Positions 8,944 through 17,216 of a stretch of 64,000 nucleotides of DNA are shown here, in pieces. Source of the stretch: WQXF01 sp031553615 (GTDB taxonomy: Bacteria > Bacillota > Clostridia > Christensenellales > Aristaeellaceae); the NCBI GenBank assembly GCA_031553615.1, contig JAVBLJ010000017.1, positions 3,025 to 67,024 on the forward strand. Direction: 5' to 3'. Each line of letters opens with the position of its first letter. Positions within the stretch are counted from its first letter, which is position 1. A program made the position numbers and the translations under genes. The notes under the pieces are model-generated. The model was given only the letters and a program-made list of their open reading frames with translations, had not been told where the DNA came from and did no database searches.

Positions 8944-9561
8944 CTACTCTGCTTCCCCGGCGTCAAAACGCCGCAGCAGCGCCATGGTCTGTGCCATGGG
9001 CAACCCCATCACATTGGAGGGCGACCCGGCAATTTCGTCGATGAACGCGCCGCCAATGCCTTGGATAGCGTAGGCGCCTGCCTTGTCCATAGGCTCCCCA
9101 GTGGCGATGTACCGCTCGATCTCGGCGGCGGAAAGCGGCACCAGATGCACCCGCGAAAGCTCTACGAGGGTCTCCTCGCGTCCCAATGCCGTGTCCAGCA
9201 GGCAAACCCCGGTATACACTTCATGCCAGTTCCCGGCGATGAGCGAGAGCATGCGCGCAGCCTCGGCGATGTCGCTCGGCTTGCCCAGCAGTTGCCCCTC
9301 GCACCATACGATGGTATCGGCGGCCAGCACCAAGCCCTCCCGTCCCCGCTCGCGCAGCACTGCAGCCGCGGCCCGCGCCTTGCGCTGTGCCAACATGCGC
9401 ACGCAATCGGGGGTGGGATCGTTCACGGATTCATCCACATCGGTGGCCAGCACTTCAAATGGAATGCGCATGTTGCCCAGCAGCTCATGCCGCCTAGGTG
9501 AACCGGAGGCCAGAATGATCGGGGCCTGTTCAAAAGCCTGCTTCGGGGTCATTTCGCTCAT
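8944..9561 (-). CDS. maf: Maf-family nucleoside triphosphate pyrophosphatase
   Basis: A 205-residue Maf/YhdE protein. The N-terminal IILASGSPRRHELL phosphate-binding motif, VLAADTIVWCEGQLLGKP, the Y-TGVCLL strand and the C-terminal DKAGAYAIQGIGGAFIDEIAGSPSNVMGLP are diagnostic. These enzymes hydrolyse non-canonical or UTP/dTTP-type nucleotides to monophosphates and are linked to division arrest. It leads the mre block, a common Firmicutes order. The start at 9561 has GGGGAGG close upstream; the frame continuing to 9807 has no ribosome site. Confidence 0.93.
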   Translation of the reverse strand: MSEMTPKQAFEQAPIILASGSPRRHELLGNMRIPFEVLATDVDESVNDPTPDCVRMLAQRKARAAAAVLRERGREGLVLAADTIVWCEGQLLGKPSDIAEAARMLSLIAGNWHEVYTGVCLLDTALGREETLVELSRVHLVPLSAAEIERYIATGEPMDKAGAYAIQGIGGAFIDEIAGSPSNVMGLPMAQTMALLRRFDAGEAE

Positions 9562-9606
9562 GCCGCCTCCCCTAGTGTACCCATCGGTTGCGTATACCAT
9601 CAAAGC

Positions 9607-9612
9607 ATTATA
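9607..9612 (-). promoter_or_regulatory. -10 element of the maf/mre promoter
   Basis: TATAAT on the minus strand, about 45 bp before the maf start. No good -35 is seen at 17 bp, so the promoter may rely on an activator or an extended -10. Confidence 0.5.
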
Positions 9613-9654
9613 CCACACAGCGAGAAATTGTGCATACAAAATGCACTTCAAAGA

Positions 9655-9744
9655 CAAAAAAGCAGAGAAAAGGCAGAGAAAAAGCAGAGAACGAGGCAGA
9701 ACTCCACAAGGAGCAAAATGAACTGAAAACGAACTGAAAACGAA
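9655..9744. repeat. Short purine-rich tandem repeats in the maf / DUF512 divergent region
   Basis: GCAGAGAAAA-type units occur three to four times (about 9661-9697). They are followed by an ACTGAAAACGA unit repeated twice (about 9722-9744). The 310-bp gap between maf and the plus-strand operon otherwise holds only the two divergent promoters; I see no gene in it. Confidence 0.7.
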
Positions 9745-9784
9745 CCGGGTTCGTGCACAATCCGAGCACAATCTCGCTTTTTCA

Positions 9785-9813
9785 TTGACTTTCCCGCGGT
9801 CATCCACGATAAT
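9785..9813 (+). promoter_or_regulatory. Promoter of the DUF512-der-plsY run
   Basis: TTGACT (9785-9790) and GATAAT (9808-9813) are separated by 17 bp, a good housekeeping-type promoter about 60 bp before the DUF512 start. Confidence 0.7.
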
Positions 9814-9871
9814 ATCAAATTGGGGGAATTGGCACTTCCCATTCCCTCCAATCGATATTCAGGAGGCGCAC

Positions 9872-11179
9872 ATGGCGCTACGCATCGCATCGGTTCTGCC
9901 GGGCGGCCTCGCGGATCGCGCAGGTCTGCGTGCTGGCGATTTACTGGAGCACATCGGCGGCGAACCGTTGCTCGACCACGTGGACTATCAATACCTGACG
10001 GCGGGCCCCCACCTACGCATCGGCGTGCAGCGCGAAGGACAAGCCTTCGAATGCACCCTGCAGAAACGGGAAGGCGCGCCGCTGGGCCTGGAGCTCGATT
10101 CCGATCTGATGAGCAACCCCAAACACTGCGCCAACAACTGCATGTTCTGCTTCGTAAACCAACTGCCCAAGGGCATGCGCCCCTCGCTCTACATCAAGGA
10201 TGACGATTGGCGGCTCTCGCTGATGACCGGCAATTACATCACGCTCACCAACCTGCCCGAGCGCGAGCTGCAGCGCATCATCGACCGAAGGGCCAGCCCG
10301 CTCTACCTATCCGTGCACACCACCGATGGAGCGCTGCGCACCCGGATGCTCAGCAATCCGCGCGCCAATCGCATCCTCGAACACCTGCGGCGCTTTGCCG
10401 AGGCGGGCCTCTCCTTCCATTGTCAGGTGGTGCTCTGCCCCGGTGTCAACGACGGCGCGGCGCTCGACCACACCCTAGGCGACCTCTACGCACTGCGCCC
10501 CCATGCGCGCAGCGTGGCGCTCGTGCCCGTGGGCCTCACCAAGCACCGCGAGGGCCTCTCGCCCCTCAAGCCCTACACGCGCGAGCAGGCCGTCGCCGTG
10601 TTGACCCAGGCCGACCCATGGCGCGAGCGGTCGCTGGCCGAAACCGGTTCGCGCTTCGTATTCCCCGCCGACGAGCTCTACCAAATCGCGGAGCGACCGA
10701 TACCCAGCCACGATGCATACGAGGATTTCTGCCAAATCGAGAACGGTGTCGGCCTGCTGAGCCTATTCGAGCAGGAATTCCTCACCGCTGCCCGGTTCGA
10801 TCCGGAGGACGCCGTGCGCGCGCGCCGGGTAGCGATTGCCACCGGAACCTCTGCCGCCGGGTGGATGCGCACGCTCATCGCCACCCAACCGCTTCAGGGC
10901 GTGGAAGTCACCGTACACGCCATCGTCAACCGCTTCTTTGGCGAAACGGTCACGGTCGCGGGGCTGGTGACCGGCGGTGACATCCTGGCGCAACTGACCG
11001 GCCTGGAGGCCGATGAGCTCCTTATCCCCGGCAACATGCTGCGCGCAGGCGAGCCAGTCTTCCTGGACGGCATGACCCTGGAGGAGCTGGAGTCCGGGCT
11101 GGGCGTGCCCATCCGGGTGGTAACGCCCGATGGCGCCGAGCTGCTCTACGCGCTGCGCGGCACCGATCCAAGCCAATAA
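9872..11179 (+). CDS. Radical SAM protein with PDZ and DUF512 domains
   Basis: A 435-residue protein. An N-terminal PDZ-like segment (ASVLPGGLADRAGLRAGDLLEHI, residues 4-26) is followed by a radical SAM core with the cluster motif CANNCMFC (CX3CX2C, about residues 88-95) and a C-terminal DUF512 region (VTGGDILAQLTG, GLGVPIRVV). The family is widespread in Clostridia, commonly next to der; its substrate is unknown to me. Here too der follows, with the same orientation. The ATG at 9872 follows AGGAGG; upstream codons in the same frame are not coding. Confidence 0.9.
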   Translation: MALRIASVLPGGLADRAGLRAGDLLEHIGGEPLLDHVDYQYLTAGPHLRIGVQREGQAFECTLQKREGAPLGLELDSDLMSNPKHCANNCMFCFVNQLPKGMRPSLYIKDDDWRLSLMTGNYITLTNLPERELQRIIDRRASPLYLSVHTTDGALRTRMLSNPRANRILEHLRRFAEAGLSFHCQVVLCPGVNDGAALDHTLGDLYALRPHARSVALVPVGLTKHREGLSPLKPYTREQAVAVLTQADPWRERSLAETGSRFVFPADELYQIAERPIPSHDAYEDFCQIENGVGLLSLFEQEFLTAARFDPEDAVRARRVAIATGTSAAGWMRTLIATQPLQGVEVTVHAIVNRFFGETVTVAGLVTGGDILAQLTGLEADELLIPGNMLRAGEPVFLDGMTLEELESGLGVPIRVVTPDGAELLYALRGTDPSQ

Positions 11180-11252
11180 CAGCATTCCAAGCAACCCCAC
11201 GCGCAACCAATTCAACCGCGCCCCAACGTTTGCGGCGACGCAAGGAGGAAAC

Positions 11253-12581
11253 ATGGCAAAGGCACTGGTGGCCGTGGTAGGCCGCCCCAACGTGGGCAAA
11301 TCCACCTTTTTTAATCGCATCGCAGGGCAGCGCATCGCCATCGTGGAGGATACGCCGGGCGTGACGCGCGACCGCATCTATGCCGACGCGCGTTGGCTCA
11401 ACCATACCTTTACGCTCATCGATACCGGCGGCATCGATCCCTCCTCCGAGGATGTGCTGCTCTCGCAGATGCGCGCGCAGGCGCAGATCGCCATCGATTC
11501 CTGCGATGTGATTCTGTTCTTTGTGGACGGCCGCGCCGGATTGACCGCCGATGACGAGGTGGTCGCCGACATGCTGCGCAAGGCCGCCAAGCCAGTGCTG
11601 CTGGTGGTCAACAAGATCGATTCCCCCAATCAGCGCGACGAGATTTACGATTTCTACAGCCTGGGTCTGGGCGACCCGCTGCCCATCTCCAGCGCCAACA
11701 TGCTGGGCTTGGGCGACCTGCTCGATGAGGTAGTGAAGCTTTTCCCCGCCGAAGCCGAGGAGGACGAGGACGAGGATCGCCCAGTGCAGGTCGCGGTGGT
11801 GGGCAGGCCAAATGTAGGCAAATCCTCGCTGGTCAACCGTCTGCTGGGCGAGGAGCGCACGCTGGTTTCCGATATCCCGGGCACCACTCGCGATGCGATC
11901 GATACCCCGCTGGAGCACGATGGCAAAAAGTATGTGATCATCGACACTGCGGGCATGCGCCGCAAGCGCACCATCGAGGATGAATCCATCGAGCGGTACA
12001 GCATCGTGCGCACGTTGGCGGCGGTGCGGCGCTGCGATGTGGCGCTAATCCTGGTGGACGCGGTGGACGGCGTGACCGAGCAGGATACCAAGATTGCGGG
12101 TTTCGTGTGCGAGGAAGGCAGGGCCGCCGTAATCGTAGTCAACAAGTGGGATTTAATCGAGAAGGACACCGGCACGCTGGAAAAATACCGCAAGGAAGTG
12201 CTGGAGGCGTTCAAGTTCATGTCCTACGCGCCGGTGCTGTTCATCTCCGCCATGAGCGGTCAGCGCGTAAACAAGGTGCTGGAGGCCGCGCAAGCCGCCT
12301 ACGACCAGAGCAGCAAGCGGGTCACCACCGGGGTGCTCAACGACGTGCTCAGCGATGCCACCGCCGCGCTACAACCCCCGCAAACCAGCGGCCGGCGGCT
12401 TAAGGTATACTACGGTACGCAGCAATCGGTGTGCCCACCCACCTTCGTGCTCTTTATCAACGATGAAAAGCTCATGCACTTCGCCTACGAACGCTATCTC
12501 GAAAATCAACTCCGCAAGGCTTTCGGCTTTGAGGGAACCCCCATTCGGCTGGTGCTGCGCGAACGCAAAAAGGAGGTCTAA
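11253..12581 (+). CDS. der: Ribosome biogenesis GTPase Der (EngA)
   Basis: A 442-residue protein with two tandem GTPase domains and a C-terminal KH-like domain. The first G1 motif is GRPNVGKST (residues 10-18) with NKID as G4; the second is GRPNVGKSS with DTAGMRRK and NKWD. Between the domains is an acidic linker (EAEEDEDED). Der acts in 50S subunit maturation. Strong AGGAGG ribosome site before 11253. plsY follows after 3 bp, so the two are co-transcribed. Confidence 0.97.
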   Translation: MAKALVAVVGRPNVGKSTFFNRIAGQRIAIVEDTPGVTRDRIYADARWLNHTFTLIDTGGIDPSSEDVLLSQMRAQAQIAIDSCDVILFFVDGRAGLTADDEVVADMLRKAAKPVLLVVNKIDSPNQRDEIYDFYSLGLGDPLPISSANMLGLGDLLDEVVKLFPAEAEEDEDEDRPVQVAVVGRPNVGKSSLVNRLLGEERTLVSDIPGTTRDAIDTPLEHDGKKYVIIDTAGMRRKRTIEDESIERYSIVRTLAAVRRCDVALILVDAVDGVTEQDTKIAGFVCEEGRAAVIVVNKWDLIEKDTGTLEKYRKEVLEAFKFMSYAPVLFISAMSGQRVNKVLEAAQAAYDQSSKRVTTGVLNDVLSDATAALQPPQTSGRRLKVYYGTQQSVCPPTFVLFINDEKLMHFAYERYLENQLRKAFGFEGTPIRLVLRERKKEV

Positions 12582-12584
12582 CCC

Positions 12585-13205
12585 ATGCCTATGCTCCTCC
12601 AATACGTCCTGGTTTGCATCCTGGGCTACCTGCTGGGCAACTTCAACACCGGACTCATCGTCTCGCGCCTGAGCGCGGGAATTGACATCCGCAAACACGG
12701 CAGCGGCAACGCGGGTGCGACCAACATGCTGCGCGTGCTGGGCAGCCAATCAGCGCTGCTCACCCTCATCGGCGATGTCGTCAAGGGCCTGATCGCCATG
12801 GGCATCGGCAAGTTGATGCTCGGCTTTCCCGGCGCGGTCGTAGGCGGCACCGCCGCCATCGTCGGCCACTGCTGGCCCGTGTTCTTCGGCTTCAAGGGCG
12901 GCAAAGGCGTAGCGACCACCTTCGGGGTACTGCTCTGCCTCTATCCCGTGGCGGGTTTACTATGTCTGCTCGTGTTTCTGGCCATTTTTCTGCCCACGCA
13001 TTACGTGTCGCTCGGCTCGGTGCTGGCCGCCCTTTTCGGTGCGATCTTCGTTTCCCTCACCCACCAGGGCGAAATGCTGATCCAATGCATGGCTGTCCTT
13101 TGGGCAATCATCATCATCGTGCGCCACACCGAAAACCTCAAGCGGCTGTGGAACGGCACCGAGAGCCGAATCGATTTTGCGCTGTTCAAATCCAGGAAAA
13201 AGTAA
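12585..13205 (+). CDS. plsY: Glycerol-3-phosphate acyltransferase PlsY
   Basis: A 206-residue membrane enzyme that transfers acyl from acyl-phosphate to glycerol-3-phosphate, the first step of phospholipid synthesis. The three loop motifs are visible: YLLGNFNTGLIVSRL, KHGSGNAGATNMLR and GHCWPVFFGFKGGKGVATTFG. Five or so membrane helices. The ribosome site lies within the last codons of der. A downstream ATG at 12591 is an alternative start. Confidence 0.95.
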   Translation: MPMLLQYVLVCILGYLLGNFNTGLIVSRLSAGIDIRKHGSGNAGATNMLRVLGSQSALLTLIGDVVKGLIAMGIGKLMLGFPGAVVGGTAAIVGHCWPVFFGFKGGKGVATTFGVLLCLYPVAGLLCLLVFLAIFLPTHYVSLGSVLAALFGAIFVSLTHQGEMLIQCMAVLWAIIIIVRHTENLKRLWNGTESRIDFALFKSRKK

Positions 13206-13267
13206 ACCTGGAGCAAATACGCACAGAAAAAAGCATCCGCAATACCAAAGCGTAAGGAGGGGTTCCC

Positions 13268-14806
13268 ATGGCGCACACGTACTTGATGGGTCTGGACATC
13301 GGCACTTCGGGCACCAAGGCGTTGCTCATCGATGAAACCGGCGCAATCATTGCCACGCACACCGAGGAGTACCCGCTCTCCATTCCCCAGCCCGGCTGGG
13401 CCGAGCAGGATCCGCAGCATTGGTGGCAAGCCTCGCTGACCTGCATTCGCAAGGTGCTGGAAAAATCCGGCGCAAGCGCCGGGGCCCTATGCGGCCTGAG
13501 CCTTTCGGGCCAGATGCACGGGCTGGTGCCGCTGGATGCCGCAGGGCAGGTGATCCGCCCCGCGATCCTTTGGTGCGATCAGCGGACCGGCGCAGAGTGC
13601 GATCAAGTGATCGCCGCCGCCGGAGGTCTCGACGCGCTGCTGGGCATGACCAACAACAGCATGCTCACCGGCTACACCGGCGGCAAGCTGCTTTGGATGC
13701 GTCAGCACGAGCCCGAGCTCTTCGCGCGCATGAAGCTGTTCCTCAACCCGAAAGACTACATCCTCTTCCGGCTGACCGGCGAGCAATCGACCGAGGTTTC
13801 GGATGCTTCGGGCACCGGATTCTTCGATGTGGCGCATCGCCGCTGGCACGATGGGTTGATCGCCAAGCTGGGTCTGGATCGTTCGTTGTTCCCCCGCTGC
13901 CTGGAATCCTGCGAGGTGGCGGGCAAGCTGACCGCCGAGATCGCCGCGCAATGCGGCCTGCCTGCCGGACTTCCCGTAGTGGCCGGCGGCGGCGATGCCG
14001 TCATCCAAACCACCGGAATGGGCCTGGTCTCGCCCGGCATCGTGGGCGTGGTGATCGGCACCTCGGGCGTGGTCGCCATGGGGCTGGATCGGTTCGCGCC
14101 CAATCCCGGCGGCAAGCTGCAGGTGTTCTGCAACAACGCGCCTGATCTCTGGCACGCCATGGGCGTGACGCTGACCGCAGGCGGTTCTTACCGCTGGTAT
14201 CGCGATACCCTTTGCGGCGACGAGATAGCGCGCGCCGCCGCCGAAAAGCGCAACGTGTACGATTTAATGGGCGAACCCGCCGCACAATCGAAGCCCGGCG
14301 CTGGCGGGCTGGTATTTCTGCCCTATCTGCAGGGCGAACGCTGCCCTTACCCCGATCCGAACGCGCGCGGCGCCTTTGTGGGCCTGACGCTGGGCCACAC
14401 CAAGGGCGACATCACCCGCGCGGTGATGGAGGGCATCAGCTGCAGCCTGACCCAGGTGGGCAACCTGCTGCTCTCCCTGCTGCCGGGCGTGAGTGCGCAA
14501 TACGTGATCGCCTCGGGCGGCGGCGCTGCCTCCCCCCTCTGGCGGCAGATTCTGGCCGACCTATTCCAGCGCGAGGTGCGCACCCTGGTGGGCGCGGGCG
14601 AAGGCGGCGCACACAGCGCGGCGCTGCTGGCCGGTGTGGGCACCGGCGTATATTCCTCGCTTTCTGAAGCCATGAAGGTGCTGCGCGCCGAGACCACCAC
14701 CGCCCCCATCGCGGCCAACAAGGGTGTGTATCAGGAGCTGCTGGGGGTATACTCGGAGCTTTATGGGCAGATGTCCCCGGCGTTTGCTCGGCTTTCGAAG
14801 CTGTAG
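13268..14806 (+). CDS. xylB: Xylulokinase-type FGGY carbohydrate kinase
   Basis: A 512-residue FGGY-family kinase. The N-terminal GLDIGTSGTKALLIDETG phosphate-binding motif, SGQMHGLVPLD (xylulokinase-type), WCDQRT, the central GGGDAVIQTTGMG and the C-terminal IASGGGAASPLWRQILAD are typical of D-xylulokinase. It would phosphorylate D-xylulose into the pentose phosphate pathway. No isomerase or transporter lies beside it. AAGGAGG precedes the start by a good distance. Other pentulose substrates are possible within the family. Confidence 0.88.
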   Translation: MAHTYLMGLDIGTSGTKALLIDETGAIIATHTEEYPLSIPQPGWAEQDPQHWWQASLTCIRKVLEKSGASAGALCGLSLSGQMHGLVPLDAAGQVIRPAILWCDQRTGAECDQVIAAAGGLDALLGMTNNSMLTGYTGGKLLWMRQHEPELFARMKLFLNPKDYILFRLTGEQSTEVSDASGTGFFDVAHRRWHDGLIAKLGLDRSLFPRCLESCEVAGKLTAEIAAQCGLPAGLPVVAGGGDAVIQTTGMGLVSPGIVGVVIGTSGVVAMGLDRFAPNPGGKLQVFCNNAPDLWHAMGVTLTAGGSYRWYRDTLCGDEIARAAAEKRNVYDLMGEPAAQSKPGAGGLVFLPYLQGERCPYPDPNARGAFVGLTLGHTKGDITRAVMEGISCSLTQVGNLLLSLLPGVSAQYVIASGGGAASPLWRQILADLFQREVRTLVGAGEGGAHSAALLAGVGTGVYSSLSEAMKVLRAETTTAPIAANKGVYQELLGVYSELYGQMSPAFARLSKL

Positions 14807-14855
14807 TCTATCAGAATCCAACCGCCAACGCGAGAAAGCTTTATCGACGGCAAAA

Positions 14856-14888
14856 ACCGGGGTTGCAATCGCAACCCCGGTCTTTTTG
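14856..14888. terminator. Bidirectional terminator between xylB and rnfB
   Basis: An 11-bp perfect stem ACCGGGGTTGC / GCAACCCCGGT with an AATC loop is flanked by A-rich and T-rich tracts. It can end both the plus-strand xylB and the minus-strand rnf transcript. Confidence 0.9.
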
Positions 14889-14903
14889 CTATGATGCTAT
14901 ACT

Positions 14904-15965
14904 TTATTGCTCGCGCGCTTCCTCGGGCACGGCGGCTTCCACCACTGTGGTGCCTACCTTGGCAAATTCATCGCGCGGATGGCGGCGAACCCGCATGCTG
15001 ATGCACTTCTTCGGGCACTTCGCCACGCACGCGCCGCAGCCGGTGCAGGCCTCAGTGATGTCGTGCGGCTGCTTGCGTTCGCCCGCAATGGCGTCAAACT
15101 GGCATTGCTTTTTGCAAATGCCGCAGCCGATGCACTCCGCGCGGTCGATCACCGCTTCCTTGCGGTTATCGAAATCGCCCCAAATCGCCATGGTGGGGCA
15201 AACTTCAGCGCACATCATGCAGCCCACGCACTTCTCGCGATCGATGGACGGCAAATGATTGGTCATGGTGATGGCATCAAACTTACAGGATTTGAAGCAG
15301 AGCTCGCAGCCCACGCAGCCAACCTTGCAATTGTCGCTCACCAGCTTGCCCTCGTCCGCAGCGCGGCAAAGCAGCTGCACCGGAGCATCGGCAGGCTGGA
15401 GCGAAAGCACCTTCTTGGGGCACACGGCGATGCAGGTAGAGCAACCAGTGCACTTCTCCGCATCCACCACGGCGATCCGCCTGCGCTCATCCACGTGAAT
15501 GGCGTCAAACGGGCAGGCCTTGGCGCAGGTTCCCCGTCCCAGGCAAGCGTAGTGGCAAGCCTTGTTGCCATCGGCCACCAGGGAAGCGGAAAGGCAATCA
15601 TCGATGCCATGATACTGAAACTTGGGCTTGCAGCGCTCGTCCGATCCCTGGCACTTCACGGTAGCCACCTGGCGCACCGAGTCCCCCGCATCCACGCCCA
15701 TGATGGCCGCCACTTTCGCCGCCACCTCCGCGCCGCCCACCGGGCAGCCGTTGGCTTTGGCCTTGCCATCCACCACGGCCTGCGCAAATCCATCGCAGCC
15801 GGGCAGGCCACAGCCGCCGCAGTTCGCACCGGGTAGCACCTCGCGAATGGCCGACGCACGCTCATCCACCGGCACATGGAAAACCTTGTTGAACACGGCC
15901 AACACCACGCCGAATACCAGGCCGAGGCCGCCAAGCACCGCCCCAGCGTATACGATCGTCATCAT
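14904..15965 (-). CDS. rnfB: Rnf complex subunit RnfB, with extra ferredoxin domains
   Basis: A 353-residue iron-sulfur subunit that takes electrons from reduced ferredoxin. A membrane helix (residues 4-22) is followed by the RnfB [4Fe-4S] motif GANCGGCGLPGCDGFAQAV. Then come several CxxCxxCxxxCP clusters: GRGTCAKACP, CTGCSTCIAVCP, CVGCELCFKSC, CVGCMMCAEVCP, CIGCGICKKQC and CTGCGACVAKCP. That is more ferredoxin-type clusters than short proteobacterial RnfB, as often seen in Clostridia. Last gene of rnfCDGEAB. Two adjacent ATGs (15965, 15962) follow GGAGGA. Confidence 0.95.
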   Translation of the reverse strand: MMTIVYAGAVLGGLGLVFGVVLAVFNKVFHVPVDERASAIREVLPGANCGGCGLPGCDGFAQAVVDGKAKANGCPVGGAEVAAKVAAIMGVDAGDSVRQVATVKCQGSDERCKPKFQYHGIDDCLSASLVADGNKACHYACLGRGTCAKACPFDAIHVDERRRIAVVDAEKCTGCSTCIAVCPKKVLSLQPADAPVQLLCRAADEGKLVSDNCKVGCVGCELCFKSCKFDAITMTNHLPSIDREKCVGCMMCAEVCPTMAIWGDFDNRKEAVIDRAECIGCGICKKQCQFDAIAGERKQPHDITEACTGCGACVAKCPKKCISMRVRRHPRDEFAKVGTTVVEAAVPEEAREQ

Positions 15966-15982
15966 TCTCAGCGTCCTCCTTC

Positions 15983-16558
15983 CTAAATGAATCCCTGGAA
16001 GCCCAGGAACGCGACGCTCATCAATCCGGCGGTCAGCAGAGCGCCGGGGAAGCCGTCCATCCACTTGGGCATGTTGGTGGTCTCAAAGCGCTCGCGCAGT
16101 CCGGCGAACAGCGTGATCGCCAGGGTGAAGCCCAGCGCACCGCCGACACCGTTCACCACCGATTCCACCAGGGTGTAGCTCTCGGTCATGTTGAGCAGCG
16201 TCACACCCAGCACGGCACAGTTGGTGGTGATGAGCGGCAGATACACGCCCAAAGATTGGTAGAGACCGAAGCTGAGCTTTTTTAGCATCATTTCGACCAA
16301 CTGCACCAGCACCGCGATCACGACGATGAACGCGATGGTCTGCAGGAACTCCAACCCGAGCGGAACCAGCAGAGAATACTGCACGATGTAGGTGATCAGC
16401 GAAGCAAGCGCCATCACGAAAGTGACCGCAATGCCCATGCCAACCGCAGTTCCAATGCGCTTTGAAACGCCCAGGAACGGACAGATGCCCAAGAAGCGGG
16501 ACGTGATGAAGTTGTTAACGAGTATGGACCCTAGCAGGATCACGAAGATTTTCCCCAC
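15983..16558 (-). CDS. rnfA: Rnf complex membrane subunit RnfA
   Basis: A 191-residue membrane protein with six helices. Signatures are NNFITSRFLGICPFLGVSKR near the N-terminus and ITTNCAVLGVTLL in the middle. Each carries a cysteine of the RnfA/RnfE membrane [2Fe-2S] site. RnfA and RnfE are paralogues in opposite topology and form the ion channel core. Located between rnfE and rnfB. Confidence 0.96.
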   Translation of the reverse strand: MGKIFVILLGSILVNNFITSRFLGICPFLGVSKRIGTAVGMGIAVTFVMALASLITYIVQYSLLVPLGLEFLQTIAFIVVIAVLVQLVEMMLKKLSFGLYQSLGVYLPLITTNCAVLGVTLLNMTESYTLVESVVNGVGGALGFTLAITLFAGLRERFETTNMPKWMDGFPGALLTAGLMSVAFLGFQGFI

Positions 16559-16573
16559 GATGCTCCCTCCTTC

Positions 16574-17215
16574 TTATGCGGTCTTTGCGTTCGTTGCGGT
16601 CTTTGTGTTCTTTGCGGCTCTTGCGGAAAGCTTGCGCGTAATCAGGTTCGCGGTAGCCAGCAGCAGGCCCAGCATGATGAAGCCGCCCGGAGGCGCGGTG
16701 ATAATGCTCATGGGCTGGTACGCGGTGGGCATCACGCGCGCGCCAAAGAAGGTGCCTGCCCCCAGGATTTCACGGATCGAGGCCAAAATGGTGATGGCCG
16801 CGGTGAACCCCAGCCCCATGCCCAGGCCGTCCATCACGGAGGCCAGGGGCGGATTTTTGAATGCGAACGCCTCGGCCCGCGCGAAGATGATGCAGTTAAC
16901 CACGATGAGCGGAATGAAGATGCCCAGCGACTTGTGCAGTGCGGGCACAAAGGCCTCCACCACCAGCTGCACGATGGTCACGAAGGTGGCGATGGCCACC
17001 ACGAACGCCGGAATGCGGATGGCTTCCGGGGTGATTTTGCGCATGAGCGATATCACCAGGTTGGAGCACACCAGCACGAAGGTGGCCGCAAGGCCCATGC
17101 CGATGCCGTTGAAAGCCGTGGTGGTGATCGCCATGGTGGGGCACATGCCCAGCACCAGCCGGAACGTGGGATTCTCGTTGAAAATGCCGTTGAGGAATAT
17201 CTTGCGCAGGTTCAT
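16574..17215 (-). CDS. rnfE: Rnf complex membrane subunit RnfE
   Basis: A 213-residue paralogue of RnfA with six membrane helices. NPTFRLVLGMCPTMAITTTAFNGIGMG and IPLIVVNCIIFARAEAFA carry the conserved cysteines. The stop codon of rnfG (17217) abuts its start, indicating tight coupling. Confidence 0.96.
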   Translation of the reverse strand: MNLRKIFLNGIFNENPTFRLVLGMCPTMAITTTAFNGIGMGLAATFVLVCSNLVISLMRKITPEAIRIPAFVVAIATFVTIVQLVVEAFVPALHKSLGIFIPLIVVNCIIFARAEAFAFKNPPLASVMDGLGMGLGFTAAITILASIREILGAGTFFGARVMPTAYQPMSIITAPPGGFIMLGLLLATANLITRKLSARAAKNTKTATNAKTA

Positions 17216-17216
17216 G